DNA of 64,000 bases from Zoroaster sp. YZ-2022 (lineage: Eukaryota; Echinodermata; Asteroidea; Forcipulatida; Zoroasteridae). Positions within the stretch are counted from its first letter, which is position 1. The number at the start of each line of letters is the position of its first letter. Both the position numbers and the translations under genes were made by a program. Location: positions 22,108,999 to 22,172,998 of the forward strand of contig CM055837.1 of the NCBI GenBank assembly GCA_029582265.1, in the 5' to 3' direction. Shown piece by piece: positions 1-10,884 of the stretch. Under the pieces are notes generated by a model. The model was given only the letters and a program-made list of their open reading frames with translations, did not search any database and was not told the DNA's origin.

Positions 1-1370
1 TTACAAGGCATTATTATGGACGGACAATAAACTAGATGTGACGTTTATGCAGGATACTCTCTAAAACGGAAATATAGAATAAACATCACACATTTTAACT
101 CTTGGATATTACCGAAGCAGAATATCAACAGTTTCAAGGTAAGTTGGATTTTTTACAAGACATTACAATATGGATCATGACTCACAGTATTATGGAAATA
201 TATTGTGTTTATTTAAGTATTTTTACCAATCAAAAACTTCGTGTTAAATTAACACCAGTGGTTATTTGATTCTTCCATGGTGTTCATATTGGAAAAGCTG
301 TCCAATATTAACATCACTCTTGTAGAAATTGTGAATTATTATTTTTACGCATAAGTTTATTTGGTTTTAAGATGGTATGAAACACCTGTTGTAATTCCGA
401 CTGACCTGTTGTCATTTCTAAACAAAACAAAATGTGAAATGTGTATAAAAAACGAACATTTCCTACGTTATAATAAGTAGGCCTACATAGATCGGAATGT
501 ATTTGAGACACAAATTCAACTTACAATGAATATGCAAAATATGAATGAATTTTCACAATTTTGTCGTCAAAGGTACAATATTGGTAATTACCAGATTATC
601 AACAAATCATTATATACAATTATACTTGGTGTAAATGTGGACACTTTATTCCCTGTGTATATTAGGCAAACAAGGATTTGAAGTCGAATTTTTAAATTGT
701 TGCTGTCTGGAAACTTTTTGAAATGTTTACAAGTTAATTTTATGATATATTTCTTGAAAACTAGAGGGTTGAACTAAATGTACGTTGCCAAATACCAATG
801 TTGTATCAAAACAACATCAACTGAATCCTTAACATGTTAATTTGTGTACAAATCTCATTGATACTTATCACAAATTTATCAAAATTTTGGCTGCAATTGG
901 ACTCCGTTTTAAAGCAAAGGAAAAAAATAATAATGCCAACGCGCGGGTCTGAGGCAATGCGGGAGACTTTTTTGGCTTCATCGGATTTTTTTTTTTTCTT
1001 TTTTTTTTTTCTCGAAACATTTCAAAGATTGAGAAGGCCTAAGTTTTTTGTTGAAATGATCAAAAATATACAATTCCAGCAGATTAATTTTTTTTACATT
1101 TGGCTAGGTCTAAGACATACGGTAAGTTATTCAAGGCCATTTTGCAATCTGAGTTTGGAGAAGCTTCAAAGCATGTCCCGATCTTTTCTGCCATGCTGTG
1201 GCTGTCGCCAGCGCCGCTACATTACCCGAACCTGCGCCCGTTGCCTGTGCATGCTTCCTCACAGGGCAGCGTATCGCGCATGTTTCATTGGCATAATGGT
1301 GTTATGTCATTCGTATCTCTCAGATCAAAAAGCCGTGTACGTCTAGCCCCTGGATATATTTCTAATTCGT
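1..1370 (+). repeat. Macro-repeat block A, copy 1 (truncated at window start)
   Basis: This is the first of four related A blocks; the others start near 7060, 20760 and 28700. It opens with a leader (tcttggatattac, aatatcaacagtttcaag) that ends in a consensus splice donor, AAG|GTAAGT at 139-144. A region around 370-570 corresponds to the short open frame seen intact only in copy 2; here it is broken by stops. One copy of a 75-bp motif (actagagggttgaacta) lies near 760. The more GC-rich part at 1140-1330 recurs near 29945 and 31500. I see no intact coding sequence. Homology between blocks is seen directly by aligning long near-identical stretches; function is not known. Confidence 0.75.
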
Positions 1371-2259
1371 AATATCCAAGATAGTATAGACAATCTGATT
1401 GGACAAAACGTAATCACGTGGGATGTATTAAAGGGGTATATGGTAATGCTCTGGCGTGCACTGTTATCTAGGCCAGCGCGTGGTCGTGGGGTTTATTTTC
1501 AATTACTAGGTTCAGCCTGCTTTGGTCGTGATGATATACCCGCTTTAACGGATGGTATAGACTTATCAAAATCAGAACAGTAAGTATGCAGTGGTTTCAA
1601 AATGACAAGTCTAGCTTAAATTAAATTCATGTAAACAACATTCAAAGCAAACCTTACTACTTTACTGATAATGTATAATCGTGTCCGTAGCAATTTATAC
1701 AGCATGTACAGCCAAAATCATACAAATTAGATTATATTGCTTTGTGTTTAATGTTATCATGTGATGTTGTTACTTAACCATATATTAAGAAAACGTTCTT
1801 AAAAGCTTTAAAATGGTTAAGAATAAAACACTGCGAACTGCACTTAAAAACAATTCCAGTTTTGCTTTTCTCAGGTCAAAATTGAAACCATGTCATTCAA
1901 TGCTCCCTTTGTCATTCACTGCTCCCTATGAATGTTCGTCTTCAAGATCAATGACAAATGTAGACGAAGTATTTATATAACCTTGAACGATGTAATAATT
2001 CTAAATATCTAAGATAATATAATGAACATTAGTAATGTATGTGTAGATATGATAATCAGCATTAGTGCATTAGTGTATTAAATAGTTTAGTGGACTCGGA
2101 CGATGGATTTATTTGGACTTATTTGGATTTATTTGGATTTATTTGGATTTATACCAAAATGTCCAGCTCGAACCGGTGGAGGGGAAGGAGAGGAGGGCAT
2201 GCACTATGCGCCCTCTTTATCCACCGAATAGGGGCCAAATGTGCTGGATGGGGCTATTT
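1371..2259. other. Unassigned AT-rich DNA
   Basis: No recognisable gene or repeat beyond a short decanucleotide run (ttatttggat, about four copies at 2106-2153). A tandem pair of similar phrases, gtcattcaatgctccc and gtcattcactgctccc, lies near 1890-1925. Confidence 0.4.
2106..2153. repeat. 10-bp tandem repeat
   Basis: About four to five copies of a decamer close to ttatttggat. Small local microsatellite. Confidence 0.7.
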
Positions 2260-3765
2260 TATAAAGGCGAAGAGTCTGGGCCCGCTTAGCCACGGAAATG
2301 TTTTGACTTTTTGGCGTACTGTAATCCAATATGATTTGTTTTCAGGACCATGTTTGGGTAGTATTTTGGCTTATGATGCAGATGTGAGTAGGTCCCTCAC
2401 TTTTTAATTTCCCAATCCAACCGACAAACGATTATAAGGGACCGCCTTAATACAGACACCGGATTTATTTCAAGATACTCAGTATACTCTTTATGACAAC
2501 ATCTTTTGCGTTTTAGGGGGTTGCAAGAAAAACGTACTCCTCAGGATTTTGGGTATTCCTACATAATTATTGGGGTCACAATTTTGTTATGGGCCATCCA
2601 AAATGGAGGAGACAATTATTTACATTACTTACGTCTCTTTGTGAGAGAGCGTAGCCACAGCGTAGGGTCACGAAAATTACAGGTTTGCCAATTTTGTTTT
2701 TACTCTGAACACTTTGTGGTGCACACTGAACGCTTTATGAATATTTTTGGAGTTGCAAGAGACACGGTAGTCTATTCTTCAGTTGTCACGAATGGCAAAC
2801 ATATTATTTAGTTATTTTATCTCTTAAACATATCAACCAAATTAATAATGGATCAAAATCTGGTATTTGACGTAATGATGTCCATTTTGTTAAGATCAGC
2901 ATTTGGAAGTTGACAATTAACCCCAAACACGTAGAATTATGGAATGTATTACAGTATTAAACATCTAATGTGAACTATACTATTAATAGTGGAATTTCCA
3001 TTGGACCTTTTCAAAATACATGGTTTATCTCGGTACGATGGGCACCTAAGGAATATATATTAACAGTCAGAAAATTTGAGCGTTCTGGAGATATTATTAT
3101 ACACAAATCCATTGTGGAGACATTGTGGCTCCCTAGGCGTGATAGGAATATTATTTGCACTATTATACATGTGTTATGCATTAACGATTATTCAAAAGGG
3201 CAATTTTTCGGGGTTGATCATCACGAATCATGACGAAAGACAAAATTTTCAAATTGTAGTTCATACCCAACAGACTTGTCCAATACGCGGGGATATGCTA
3301 ATTTATTTCACAATATATTGTGGAGGAAGACACAATGCATTATAAGCGTACTTAAATCCTGCTACGAATAGCTTTAAATTACAAATAATTGTATGTACCA
3401 GTGGCGTAATCTGGGTCCCATTTTCAGGGGGCACTAGGGGGTGCACCACTTTTTCTTTAGGGCAATGTCAATACTTGAACATTTTGTATCCTGCAGCCCC
3501 AAATTGGGACCTATTTTTCAAAATTCTGAATGTCGGGAGGGGGAACCTGGGGAAAAATACCTCGCCCCCGTGCCCGCCCATAGTTACGCCACTGATATGC
3601 ACATGTACATGAACATACACATTGAATGATGCTAAATATGCGTAATTTCCCTATTTGTTAGTATTATTATTATTTTATGGCATGAATGTGTAAAAAGTAG
3701 AGAGGTCAATTGGTAAATTGTTGTGGGTCTACATAAATGAGGGTCGGGAGTTTGTGGTCTGTGCC
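2260..3765 (+). repeat. Macro-repeat block C, copy 1
   Basis: Matches unit 3 in two pieces: 2330-2430 with about 22930-23020, and 2640-3765 with about 24065-24851. A short stretch following a tttgttttcag acceptor-like sequence near 2335 reads GSI..YDADV in both copies, which might be a decayed exon, but the frame does not extend far. The block includes a hAT-like element (3399-3594), which sits at the same place in both units and so is older than the duplication. Confidence 0.7.
3399..3594 (+). mobile_element. hAT-like MITE, 196 bp
   Basis: Terminal inverted repeats are visible: the element begins CAGTGGCGTAA and ends TTACGCCACTG. The flanking octamers gtatgtac (left) and atatgcac (right) match at 6 of 8 positions, as expected for an old 8-bp target duplication typical of hAT elements. 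There is no transposase, so it is non-autonomous. A sister copy at the same relative site lies at 24468-24676, and a third, inverted and partly degraded, at about 13600-13780. The superfamily assignment is inferred from TIR style and target-duplication length. Confidence 0.6.
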
Positions 3766-3808
3766 AGAGTTTTCAAACCTACTATAATATAGTAGGTTTG
3801 AAAACTCT
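3766..3808. repeat. Perfect palindrome, 20-bp arms
   Basis: Arms 3766-3785 and 3789-3808 are exact reverse complements separated by aat. The right arm continues into sequence that is conserved near 19010 and 26195, whereas the left arm is missing in both relatives. The left arm therefore looks like a fold-back copy of the right. Confidence 0.9.
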
Positions 3809-3840
3809 GAACCATTGCAATATAATATTGCAATGGTTCA
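3808..3840. repeat. Perfect palindrome, 16-bp arms
   Basis: Arms 3808-3823 and 3825-3840 are exact reverse complements around a single base, directly abutting the preceding palindrome. The relative near 26215-26250 keeps this hairpin in degraded form. Confidence 0.9.
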
Positions 3841-4980
3841 ACGAACTACCGCGCATCGCCACTGCGCATGCCGCTACCGAAAAAAATGCGTGTACAAAAA
3901 ATGGTACTAGCGCAAATGAGCGCAGAGCGGAAAAATATATTTCCATCAAATTCAGAGGGAGTAAGTTTAACTAATATAATTGGTAATAGTGTGTTTGTTG
4001 CTAGCCTAGTATCAGGGCTTTGGCTGTTCTCTTTGTTTAACTTACCGTTACTCGACCGGTGATAATTTAAAAAAAAACATTTTAATAAAATCTTTTGATG
4101 TCTTTTTTATACTAAATACATTTGTAAAACACAAAATTCAAAGAACTACATTTCAGAAAAGTATAGTTGAAGAATATTCATGCATTTGAAAACAAAAGTG
4201 CAAGGGTATGTTTTAGGTTTTTTTATTTCATAAAATTTATTAATTGATTTAATTTTGCCCTACACCGACGTGTGTATAGCACTGTATACTCAGTGCTTTC
4301 CGAGTGTCTGTGAAAAAACTACGCAGGCAACTTGGGCGGGATTCGAACCCACGACCTCCTGCTTACTAGTGCAGACGTCTTAACCTCTTAACTTCTCGAC
4401 CACCGAACTTGCCCAATGACAATTGGCCGGCTAGAATTCCATATAGCAGCGGGTTCCGCGATATATATAGGTTGGTGAAATTCTTGCGTCGGAAGATAAA
4501 CAATTGATTTAATTTTGCCCTACAAATTTTTGCCGTCCCCCTTTATCGAGACTCTTGACCCGCCCCTGTTCACATTACAGTGTTCTTTGAAACAGAAAGA
4601 CAATACAAAAGGTTTCGTGCCGATAGTTGTATGAATCCTATAATATGTCTGTGTCTTTTGTCCACTTACATCTGTGAATCGCCGGGCCATTATGGATGAA
4701 GTACGCCTATTAATATAGTATTTTAATATTGACTCAAACCTCATTGTTCTACAAGGCACGATTACGTTCTTACAATAAAGTCTCATCAAAACAATAATAC
4801 AAAATGCATACAACATGTCAGTATTGTTGACTCGAGTCGATGACTCAGACTCGAGTCCGACTCGAGCCACTAATTGTTGTGGCTGGCGATTTGACTTGAC
4901 TTGGACACAATTTACTTGTGACTTGAACTGACTTGAGTAAATTTGACTTGATGACATTGCCAACATATAGTTACAGATCT
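3841..4980 (+). repeat. Macro-repeat block D, copy 1
   Basis: Aligns nearly throughout with 26245-27725. Shared landmarks include gaccgcgcatcgccactg-type sequence at the start, a segment ending tactcgaccggtgataatt, the SINE described separately, and a right end with repeated palindromic GACTCGAGTC and degenerate GACTTGA motifs (about 4830-4950). No intact reading frame is shared by both copies. Confidence 0.75.
4265..4501 (-). mobile_element. tRNA-derived SINE with 23-bp target-site duplication
   Basis: On the minus strand, near 4420-4330, there is a tRNA-like head with an A-box-like ggtggtcgag and a clear B box ggttcgaa(c/t)cc, followed by a tail. The insertion is bounded by identical 23-bp direct repeats at 4242-4264 and 4502-4524 (both begin aattgatttaa and end gccctaca), as expected of LINE-mediated retroposition. 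The anticodon arm does not fold well, so this is not a functional tRNA. About 80 bp at the right lie upstream of the tRNA head and are unexplained. The sister copy at 26667-27229 has the same flanks. Confidence 0.7.
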
Positions 4981-5042
4981 AGATATAGATGATCACATTT
5001 TTGGTTGGAATCACGGCAAACAATGTACGTTGTGGCGAATTG

Positions 5043-5790
5043 TGTATTACTATTATTAGCCTGTAATACATGTAGACTACATACCCTGTATTACTATTAT
5101 TAGCCTGTAATACATGTAGACTACATACCCTGTATTACTATTATTAGCCTGTAATACATGTAGACTACATACCCTGTATTACTATTATTAGCCTGTAATA
5201 CAGGTTTTGTAGTCTACATGTATTACTATTATTAGCCTGTAATACATGTAGACTACATACCCTGTATTACTATTATTAGCCTGTAATACATGTAGACTAC
5301 ATACCCTGTATTACTATTATTAGCCTGTAATACATGTAGACTACATACCCTGTATTACTATTATTAGCCTGTAATACATGTAGACTACATACCCTGTATT
5401 ACTATTATTAGCCTGTAATACATGTAGACTACATACCCTGTATTACTATTATTAGCCTGTAATACATGTAGACTACATACCCTGTATACTATTATTGCCT
5501 GTAATACATGTAGACTACATACCCTGTATTACTATTATTAGCCTGTAATACATGTAGACCATATACCCTGTATTACTATTATTAGCCTGTAATACATGTA
5601 GACTACATACCCTGTATTACTATTATTAGCCTGTAATACATGTAGACTACATACCCTGTATTACTATTATTAGCCTGTAATACATGTAGACTACATACCC
5701 TGTATTACTATTATTAGCCTGTAATACATGTAGACTACATACCCTGTATTACTATTATTAGCCTGTAATACATGTAGACTACATACCCTG
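5043..5790. repeat. 44-bp tandem array, 17 units
   Basis: Unit starts run 5043, 5087, 5131 and so on at a strict 44-bp step to 5745, except one 42-bp unit at 5483. Units are almost identical, with only a few substitutions. Each contains gtaatac and gtattac, which are reverse complements. In the fourth unit the segment at 5199-5222 is present in the opposite orientation. The array is absent from the homologous junctions near 19250 and 27725, so it arose after the macro-duplication. There are no unique spacers, so this is not CRISPR-like. Confidence 0.95.
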
Positions 5791-7058
5791 TATGTGTACT
5801 GTAAAATGTACGCATACATGTCTATTCTTCCATACCATCCGCCGTATTGGAAGCTGATGGGGTATTATGGATAAATGCCACAGTAATATTCAAAGCAGTT
5901 TATAGAAACGACTGGAAAAGAGGTTATAGTGACACTGTTTATCTGTATTAAGAATTCGTAATGAAATTGAACAAAAATAATTATAATTATGTTGGGGGTA
6001 GGCTTGAAAAATGTTTTCCCGTAAAAACGCTGAATAAGAGGGGCGTTACAAATTCCTTCCTGAACTTAACATATATAATACAACAAAAACACAAGCCTAC
6101 TTCGATAGTTTGATTTGTTGGTTTATTTGCTGAGAAGCTCCATTTGCTGATTAAAAACCGATATGGGGGCATGTCACATCACACCCCACGACCCTGCAGT
6201 CAAAAGAAAAGTGTAAAAAAAAAAAAAAAATTTTGGTTTGTGTTTTCTCTGATGAAATGCGATAATTTTTTTCCAAGGACGACTGTACCTTTATTAATTT
6301 CACATCAAGTAAGCTTTCTGATAATAATTCTGTCATTATTGTAATCAGGTTATTATCAATGTTGTTTATTTTCTTTAGGTTTATAGTGAAAATGAGTGTT
6401 AATTGCCGAATGTATTTTCTAAAATGTATGGAAACTTCCATTTTCATATTATGAAATTTAGTTGATCCCTTCCAACTTTAGTAGGCATCCCCATTTGATT
6501 TGTTCACATTTTTCAACCGAGGACATTTGCAAACATTAATCGCCAACCGAGGACCCATTATTCTATTTTCTTATATAAGTCCTCGGTTAAAACCAAAACC
6601 CAAAGCACACATAATTTCAGATTGTCCTTCGACAAAGTTGTGTAGTACCGCTCACGAAACAGACGGTTTGAAGTTAAATCTACACTTGACGTAAAACAGC
6701 TGCATTTAATAACACAATAGGCCTACATAAACAATTACCAAAACAAAAGCAGAGACAATTTCAATTTTTTTTCTATGTTTGCGATTTCGGTGGCAATGAT
6801 GCCCGCTAGCTACAACTCCTTCCCTCAACATTCAGCCTCCAGAGATGCAGCGCTTTCACTGTCATGAACTCCGGAAGTACATGAAACGGGAGAAAATATA
6901 TAATAGTTCCACAAATTATAAATGACTTGTGACGTCAGCCTATTATAATAATGTGTTGGTGGGGCACGGCATTTAAGGTATCGACGTCGAGTTTTAATTT
7001 CATTGTGATCGTTTGCCATTAGCATTTCGCAACGGAAATAGGAAAACAAATATCTCAC
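5791..7058 (+). repeat. Macro-repeat block E, copy 1
   Basis: Matches 19290-20760 and, from about 6070 on, 27726-28700. Landmarks are the phrase ccgccgtattggaagctga, a poly-A run, an inverted pair aaccgaggac/gtcctcggtt, and gtcagcctattataa. It lies directly upstream of block A in every copy, and so may carry the promoter for the leader in block A. Confidence 0.75.
6543..6594 (+). promoter_or_regulatory. TATA-like box inside a 10-bp inverted repeat
   Basis: TATATAAG at 6572-6579 lies within the loop and right edge of an inverted repeat, aaccgaggac ... gtcctcggtt. The arrangement is kept at about 20235-20290 and, with a damaged right arm, at about 28200-28250. Placement upstream of the leader and donor in block A makes a core promoter plausible, but no initiator can be fixed from sequence alone. 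Confidence 0.35.
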
Positions 7059-7592
7059 ATCTTAACTCTTGGATATTATGGACGGACAATAAACCAGATC
7101 TGCCGTTTATACAGAATAATCTCTAAAACGAAATATAGGAAAACATCTCACATCTTAACTCTTGGATATTATCGACGGACAATAAACTATCTGACGTTTA
7201 TGCGGGATACTCTCTAAAACGGAAATATAGAATAATTTTAACCATCACACATTTTAACTCTGGGATATTATCGAAGCAGAATATCAACAGTTTCAAGGTA
7301 AGTGGAATTTTTTTACAAGACATTACAATATGGATCATAGTTCATAGTGTTGTGGAAATAATTAGTTTATTTACATATCTTTACCAAAAATCTGTGGTGT
7401 TAAATTAACACCAGTGGTTACTTGAGTCTTCCATTGTGTTCATATTGGAAAAGTTGATCAATATTAACATCACTCTTGTAGTTTCTAATACTCCAGTGTT
7501 TGTGGTGTGTAATGGGCTTACACCATTGTCATTAATCTAAAACGAAACTGTGTGAATCATTATATATACGCATAAGTTTATTTGGTTTTAAG

Positions 7593-7787
7593 ATGTACGA
7601 AACACCTGTTGTCATTCCGACTGACCTGTTGTCATTTCCAAATAAAACACAATGTGAAATGTGTATAGAAAACAACAATTGTTACGTTATAATCAATACA
7701 CAGATCGGAATGTATTTTGAGACACAAAATTCATCTTACATTGAACTAACGCAAAATATGAATGAATTTTCACAAATATGTCTTTAA
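7593..7787 (+). CDS. Short 64-residue open frame in block A, exon-like; unrecognised
   Basis: I do not recognise this product. It begins MYETPVVIPTDLLSF, contains CEMC and CY (three cysteines in the first half), and ends in TAA. The start codon directly follows an acceptor-like tract, ttatttggttttaag, and just after the stop comes AAAG|GTACGG, which resembles a donor. The homologous stretches near 370-570 (copy 1) and 29450-29650 (copy 4) carry stops or indels, so only this copy is open. It could be a chance survivor in a decaying repeat or one exon of a lost gene; I lean to non-functional. Confidence 0.2.
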   Translation: MYETPVVIPTDLLSFPNKTQCEMCIENNNCYVIINTQIGMYFETQNSSYIELTQNMNEFSQICL

Positions 7788-8021
7788 AGGTACGGTACAA
7801 CATTTGTAATTACCAGATTATCAACAAATAATTATATACAATTATTCTTGGTGTAAAGGTGGTATAAGAATCAATCATCAGGACGATTTATTCCTTGTAC
7901 ATCTTAGACAAAAAAGAATTGTCGTCGAATTTATAAAATGTTGCTGTCTGACAACTTTTTGTAAAAAAGAGAGCACCTAATGCGATGATGAAATGTTTAC
8001 AAGTTAATTTTATGATATATA

Positions 8022-8211
8022 CTGAACAGCAAAAGAAACGCAAGTCCGAGGACAGCAAAAGAAACACAAGTCCGAGGTCTTGTCACGTTTTCAAACAGAA
8101 GACGAACCATTTTTATTCTAATCACTCATTTAATGAAAAATGCTTTCAATTTGTGAGCTGAAAGTGACTTCAAATTGCAACAATTTCAACAGCGTTTCTT
8201 TTGCTGTTCAG
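8022..8211. mobile_element. Tc1/mariner-type MITE, 190 bp, TA target duplication
   Basis: Perfect 20-bp terminal inverted repeats: ctgaacagcaaaagaaacgc at 8022-8041 and its reverse complement at 8192-8211. TA lies on each side. The homologous sites near 745, 29828 and 30722 read straight through (tatgatatatttcttg-like), giving empty sites. The left end carries a partial internal duplication of its own terminus (agcaaaagaaac twice). There is no transposase. Confidence 0.88.
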
Positions 8212-8740
8212 TATATTTCTTGAAAACTAGAGGGTTGAACTAAACGTACGTTGCCAAATACCAATGCTGTACCTTCCATTAGACACAACAAAATAAACTA
8301 GAGGGATGAACTAAACGTATGTTGCCAAATACCAATGCTGTACCTTCCACTTAAAGAAAAAACAACATCAACTGAATCCTTAACATTGTGATTTGTGTAT
8401 AAACCTCATTAATTCTGATCAATAATTGATAATTTACACACATGTTACCAAATTTGTATACAGTCAAACCTTGTTTTGATAGCAACCAATCCCTAAGGAT
8501 ACTAAACTTAATATTACCAACACTGTGGGTATACAAACTACAACAGTCATGTCTATCGAATTACACAATATCAAAAAAATGATGCAGATCAGTTTTAACA
8601 ACCTAGGCTTATGAGATTTGTTTATTTGGTTGGGTACGTTTCTTGTTGAAATAATCAAAAATATGCATTTTCAGTAGATTTATTTTTTACACATGCCTAG
8701 GTCGAAGATTATAAGTTATTCAAAGCTATTTTATAATATG

Positions 8741-9299
8741 CGTTTGTAAAAATACTACATTAGATCTTCTTCTGGAATTTTTTATTTTATCTGTTGTATT
8801 CTGCAAAAGCTTGGTTTAAAACAGTTTCAACTTTTTAGTGGTTTTAACGCCCCAGTTATAGAATGCAGATAAACTGAAGTTGAGACTCTACATTATTACT
8901 AATGATAAACGGTACATCGTGTAGATAGTCCAATATAATAGAGATTATATAAGAAGTTGATTGTAGTATACACTGTACACACTATATATGATGTCCAGGA
9001 GTCTGAGCGCGAGTGACATGTGATATACATGCCAGCTGTACTATGGAGGTTTTACTTCGGCACGAGTAAAACATTTATGAATGAACTGGATCGTAACTGT
9101 TGCCTAGGAAAATGTGAACGAGAAATTATTTTGACCTAACGCGGTCACGCGCAGTTTTAAGCATGGAATATCTGTTGTTCATATCTCGCTGGTTTCTCGC
9201 TAGCCTGAAGACCTGACGTCACGCTTTAAGGCTCGTGAATTACGCTAGATACCGCCGTGGGGCCGCCATTTTGTTTCCCTGTCTTTATTCTTGAGGATA
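8741..9299. other. Unassigned DNA between blocks A and B
   Basis: No gene recognised. Near its right end lies gccgccattttg (9262-9273), the reverse complement of a YY1-like caaaatggcggc motif. Confidence 0.4.
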
Positions 9300-10860
9300 G
9301 AGGGAGGGGCTGTTTGCTGATGCACGGAAGGGGTGGGATGGAGACTTATTTCTAGGCCCACGGAGATGAACGACATCATTGCTGCTCTTACAGACAAATC
9401 TGGTGCATCATATGGGGTAGTAGGGTCAGTTTATCTGAAACTCTTGTGTTTTGTAACAGAGAGTCCGTTGTAAATTCTTCATCCATGTTCACATTCATCT
9501 TCTTGTTAAGGGCCACTGAGCACTAGATCAATTGGTGTGAGTTTCACAACCTAGCATCAGTATGTATCCGATTCTACCCTGAAGTGATTACACAATCTTT
9601 GAGATATACATCATGGTAAAATATGCTGTATATTTTAAAATGGTATCGCGAAAAAGACCGTAGGCTATCTATTAATATTCGAACATATCACAGTATAATG
9701 TGACAGTAACAGTCTATGCCACTACTGATTGTAGGTGGCTAACAATCATATTGAAAGAAACCTTTAAAATAAGATCCAATATCATCCTAAAGCACTGACT
9801 TATCGAGTCAGAGAGGCCTTCAGTCCAAACCAGCTACCGTAACCACCTCGACAGACATTGAAAACAAGCCGCGTGTTCTAGCTAATTTTCAGCATTTGCT
9901 ATGTAGACATGCGCCCGGACACTCTATGCAATTCCACCCGCTCTACCACACACACCATTAAGTTTGATTTTCTTAGAGTTTTGAGGCTCACTGCCTTCAA
10001 GTCAGATGGCGCACGAGAGACCGCAGTAAAACATAACACTATTATGGATTTACTCATGAGTGCATATTCTAGTTGTCATTATCATTTTCATGATCGTGTA
10101 AATAATACAGCCAGCGGCGGCGCTATTTGCCAACATTTAGTGTCATTTTGTTCCAAAACATTATTTAAAAAATATATTTGACCTAATTTGTTTTACCAAA
10201 AGTACAATAAAGACAGATATAATAATATCCATGGTATTATTGATGACATAAATTTTTATAATGAACAAACAAATTCTGAAAAACGTTTAAATATGAGGCT
10301 TTTGGGACCAAAATATAAGTTTTGCATTTAAACGTGATGGCGGCCATATTTGATTCCCATGACTCAGTATTGTCCAGTTCAAAGTTGACAACATTCCTGA
10401 AAACAATCTTACAATATCAACAATCTATTTTGAACAAAAAGTGGAAATTCTGTTGGACCTGTTCAAAATAAATGGTTGTCATGGAAACCTTGAACACCCA
10501 TTGTTGTTGATTTTTGCGTGAGGGGATCCCAAAAATAGTTAGGAAAACAGGTCGGCTTCATTTTTTTAAATTTTTAATTTAATTTCTTTTTTGCTAACCT
10601 GTGAAATATGATATGTGTATGAATACGCGGGTATCAGAACCAGACCAAATTGTCCATACACAAAGTATGGTGGCTAAGGGAGCCTTCACAAATCGAGCAA
10701 ACAAATCCCTTAATACAAAGCCAATAGAGGCCTATAGACGGGGAAATGGTCGATTCTGGTTCCAGTGTCCCAAACGCGTCTGCCCAAGATTGTAGATACG
10801 CCTCTTTGTGAGAGCGTAGCCACAGCGTACGGTCACGAAAATTACAGGTTTTTCACTCAA
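9300..10860 (+). repeat. Macro-repeat block B, copy 2
   Basis: Matches unit 3 in two parts: 9300-10120 with 21360-22397, and 10130-10860 with 23390-24090. The junction at agccagcggcgg is split in unit 3 by about 1 kb of other sequence. A 35-residue frame starting MNDIIAALTDK (9366-9473) is not preserved in the sister copy, so it is not called as a gene. Unit 1 lacks this block. Confidence 0.7.
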
Positions 10861-10884
10861 ATCAGGTGATTTATGTTTCACATT

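Larger units (their letters stand above)
7059..8740 (+). repeat. Macro-repeat block A, copy 2
   Basis: The best preserved A block. The leader phrase (tcttggatattat, ggacaataaac, cgtttat, actctctaaaacgg) is itself repeated two to three times before the donor GTAAGT at 7298-7303. Two copies of the 75-bp motif lie at 8222-8345, against one in copy 1 and about eight in copy 4. A MITE interrupts it at 8022-8211. Confidence 0.8.

Noticed and set aside
4331..4420. Functional minus-strand tRNA gene
   Set aside because: A and B boxes are present, but the anticodon stem does not pair and the sequence lies inside a SINE with target duplications.
5043..5790. CRISPR-like array
   Set aside because: Units are contiguous with no unique spacers, and the context is eukaryotic.
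9366..9473. Short frame MNDIIAALTDKSGAS resembling a linker-histone helix
   Set aside because: The sister copy near 21435 does not keep the frame, and the match is a few residues only.
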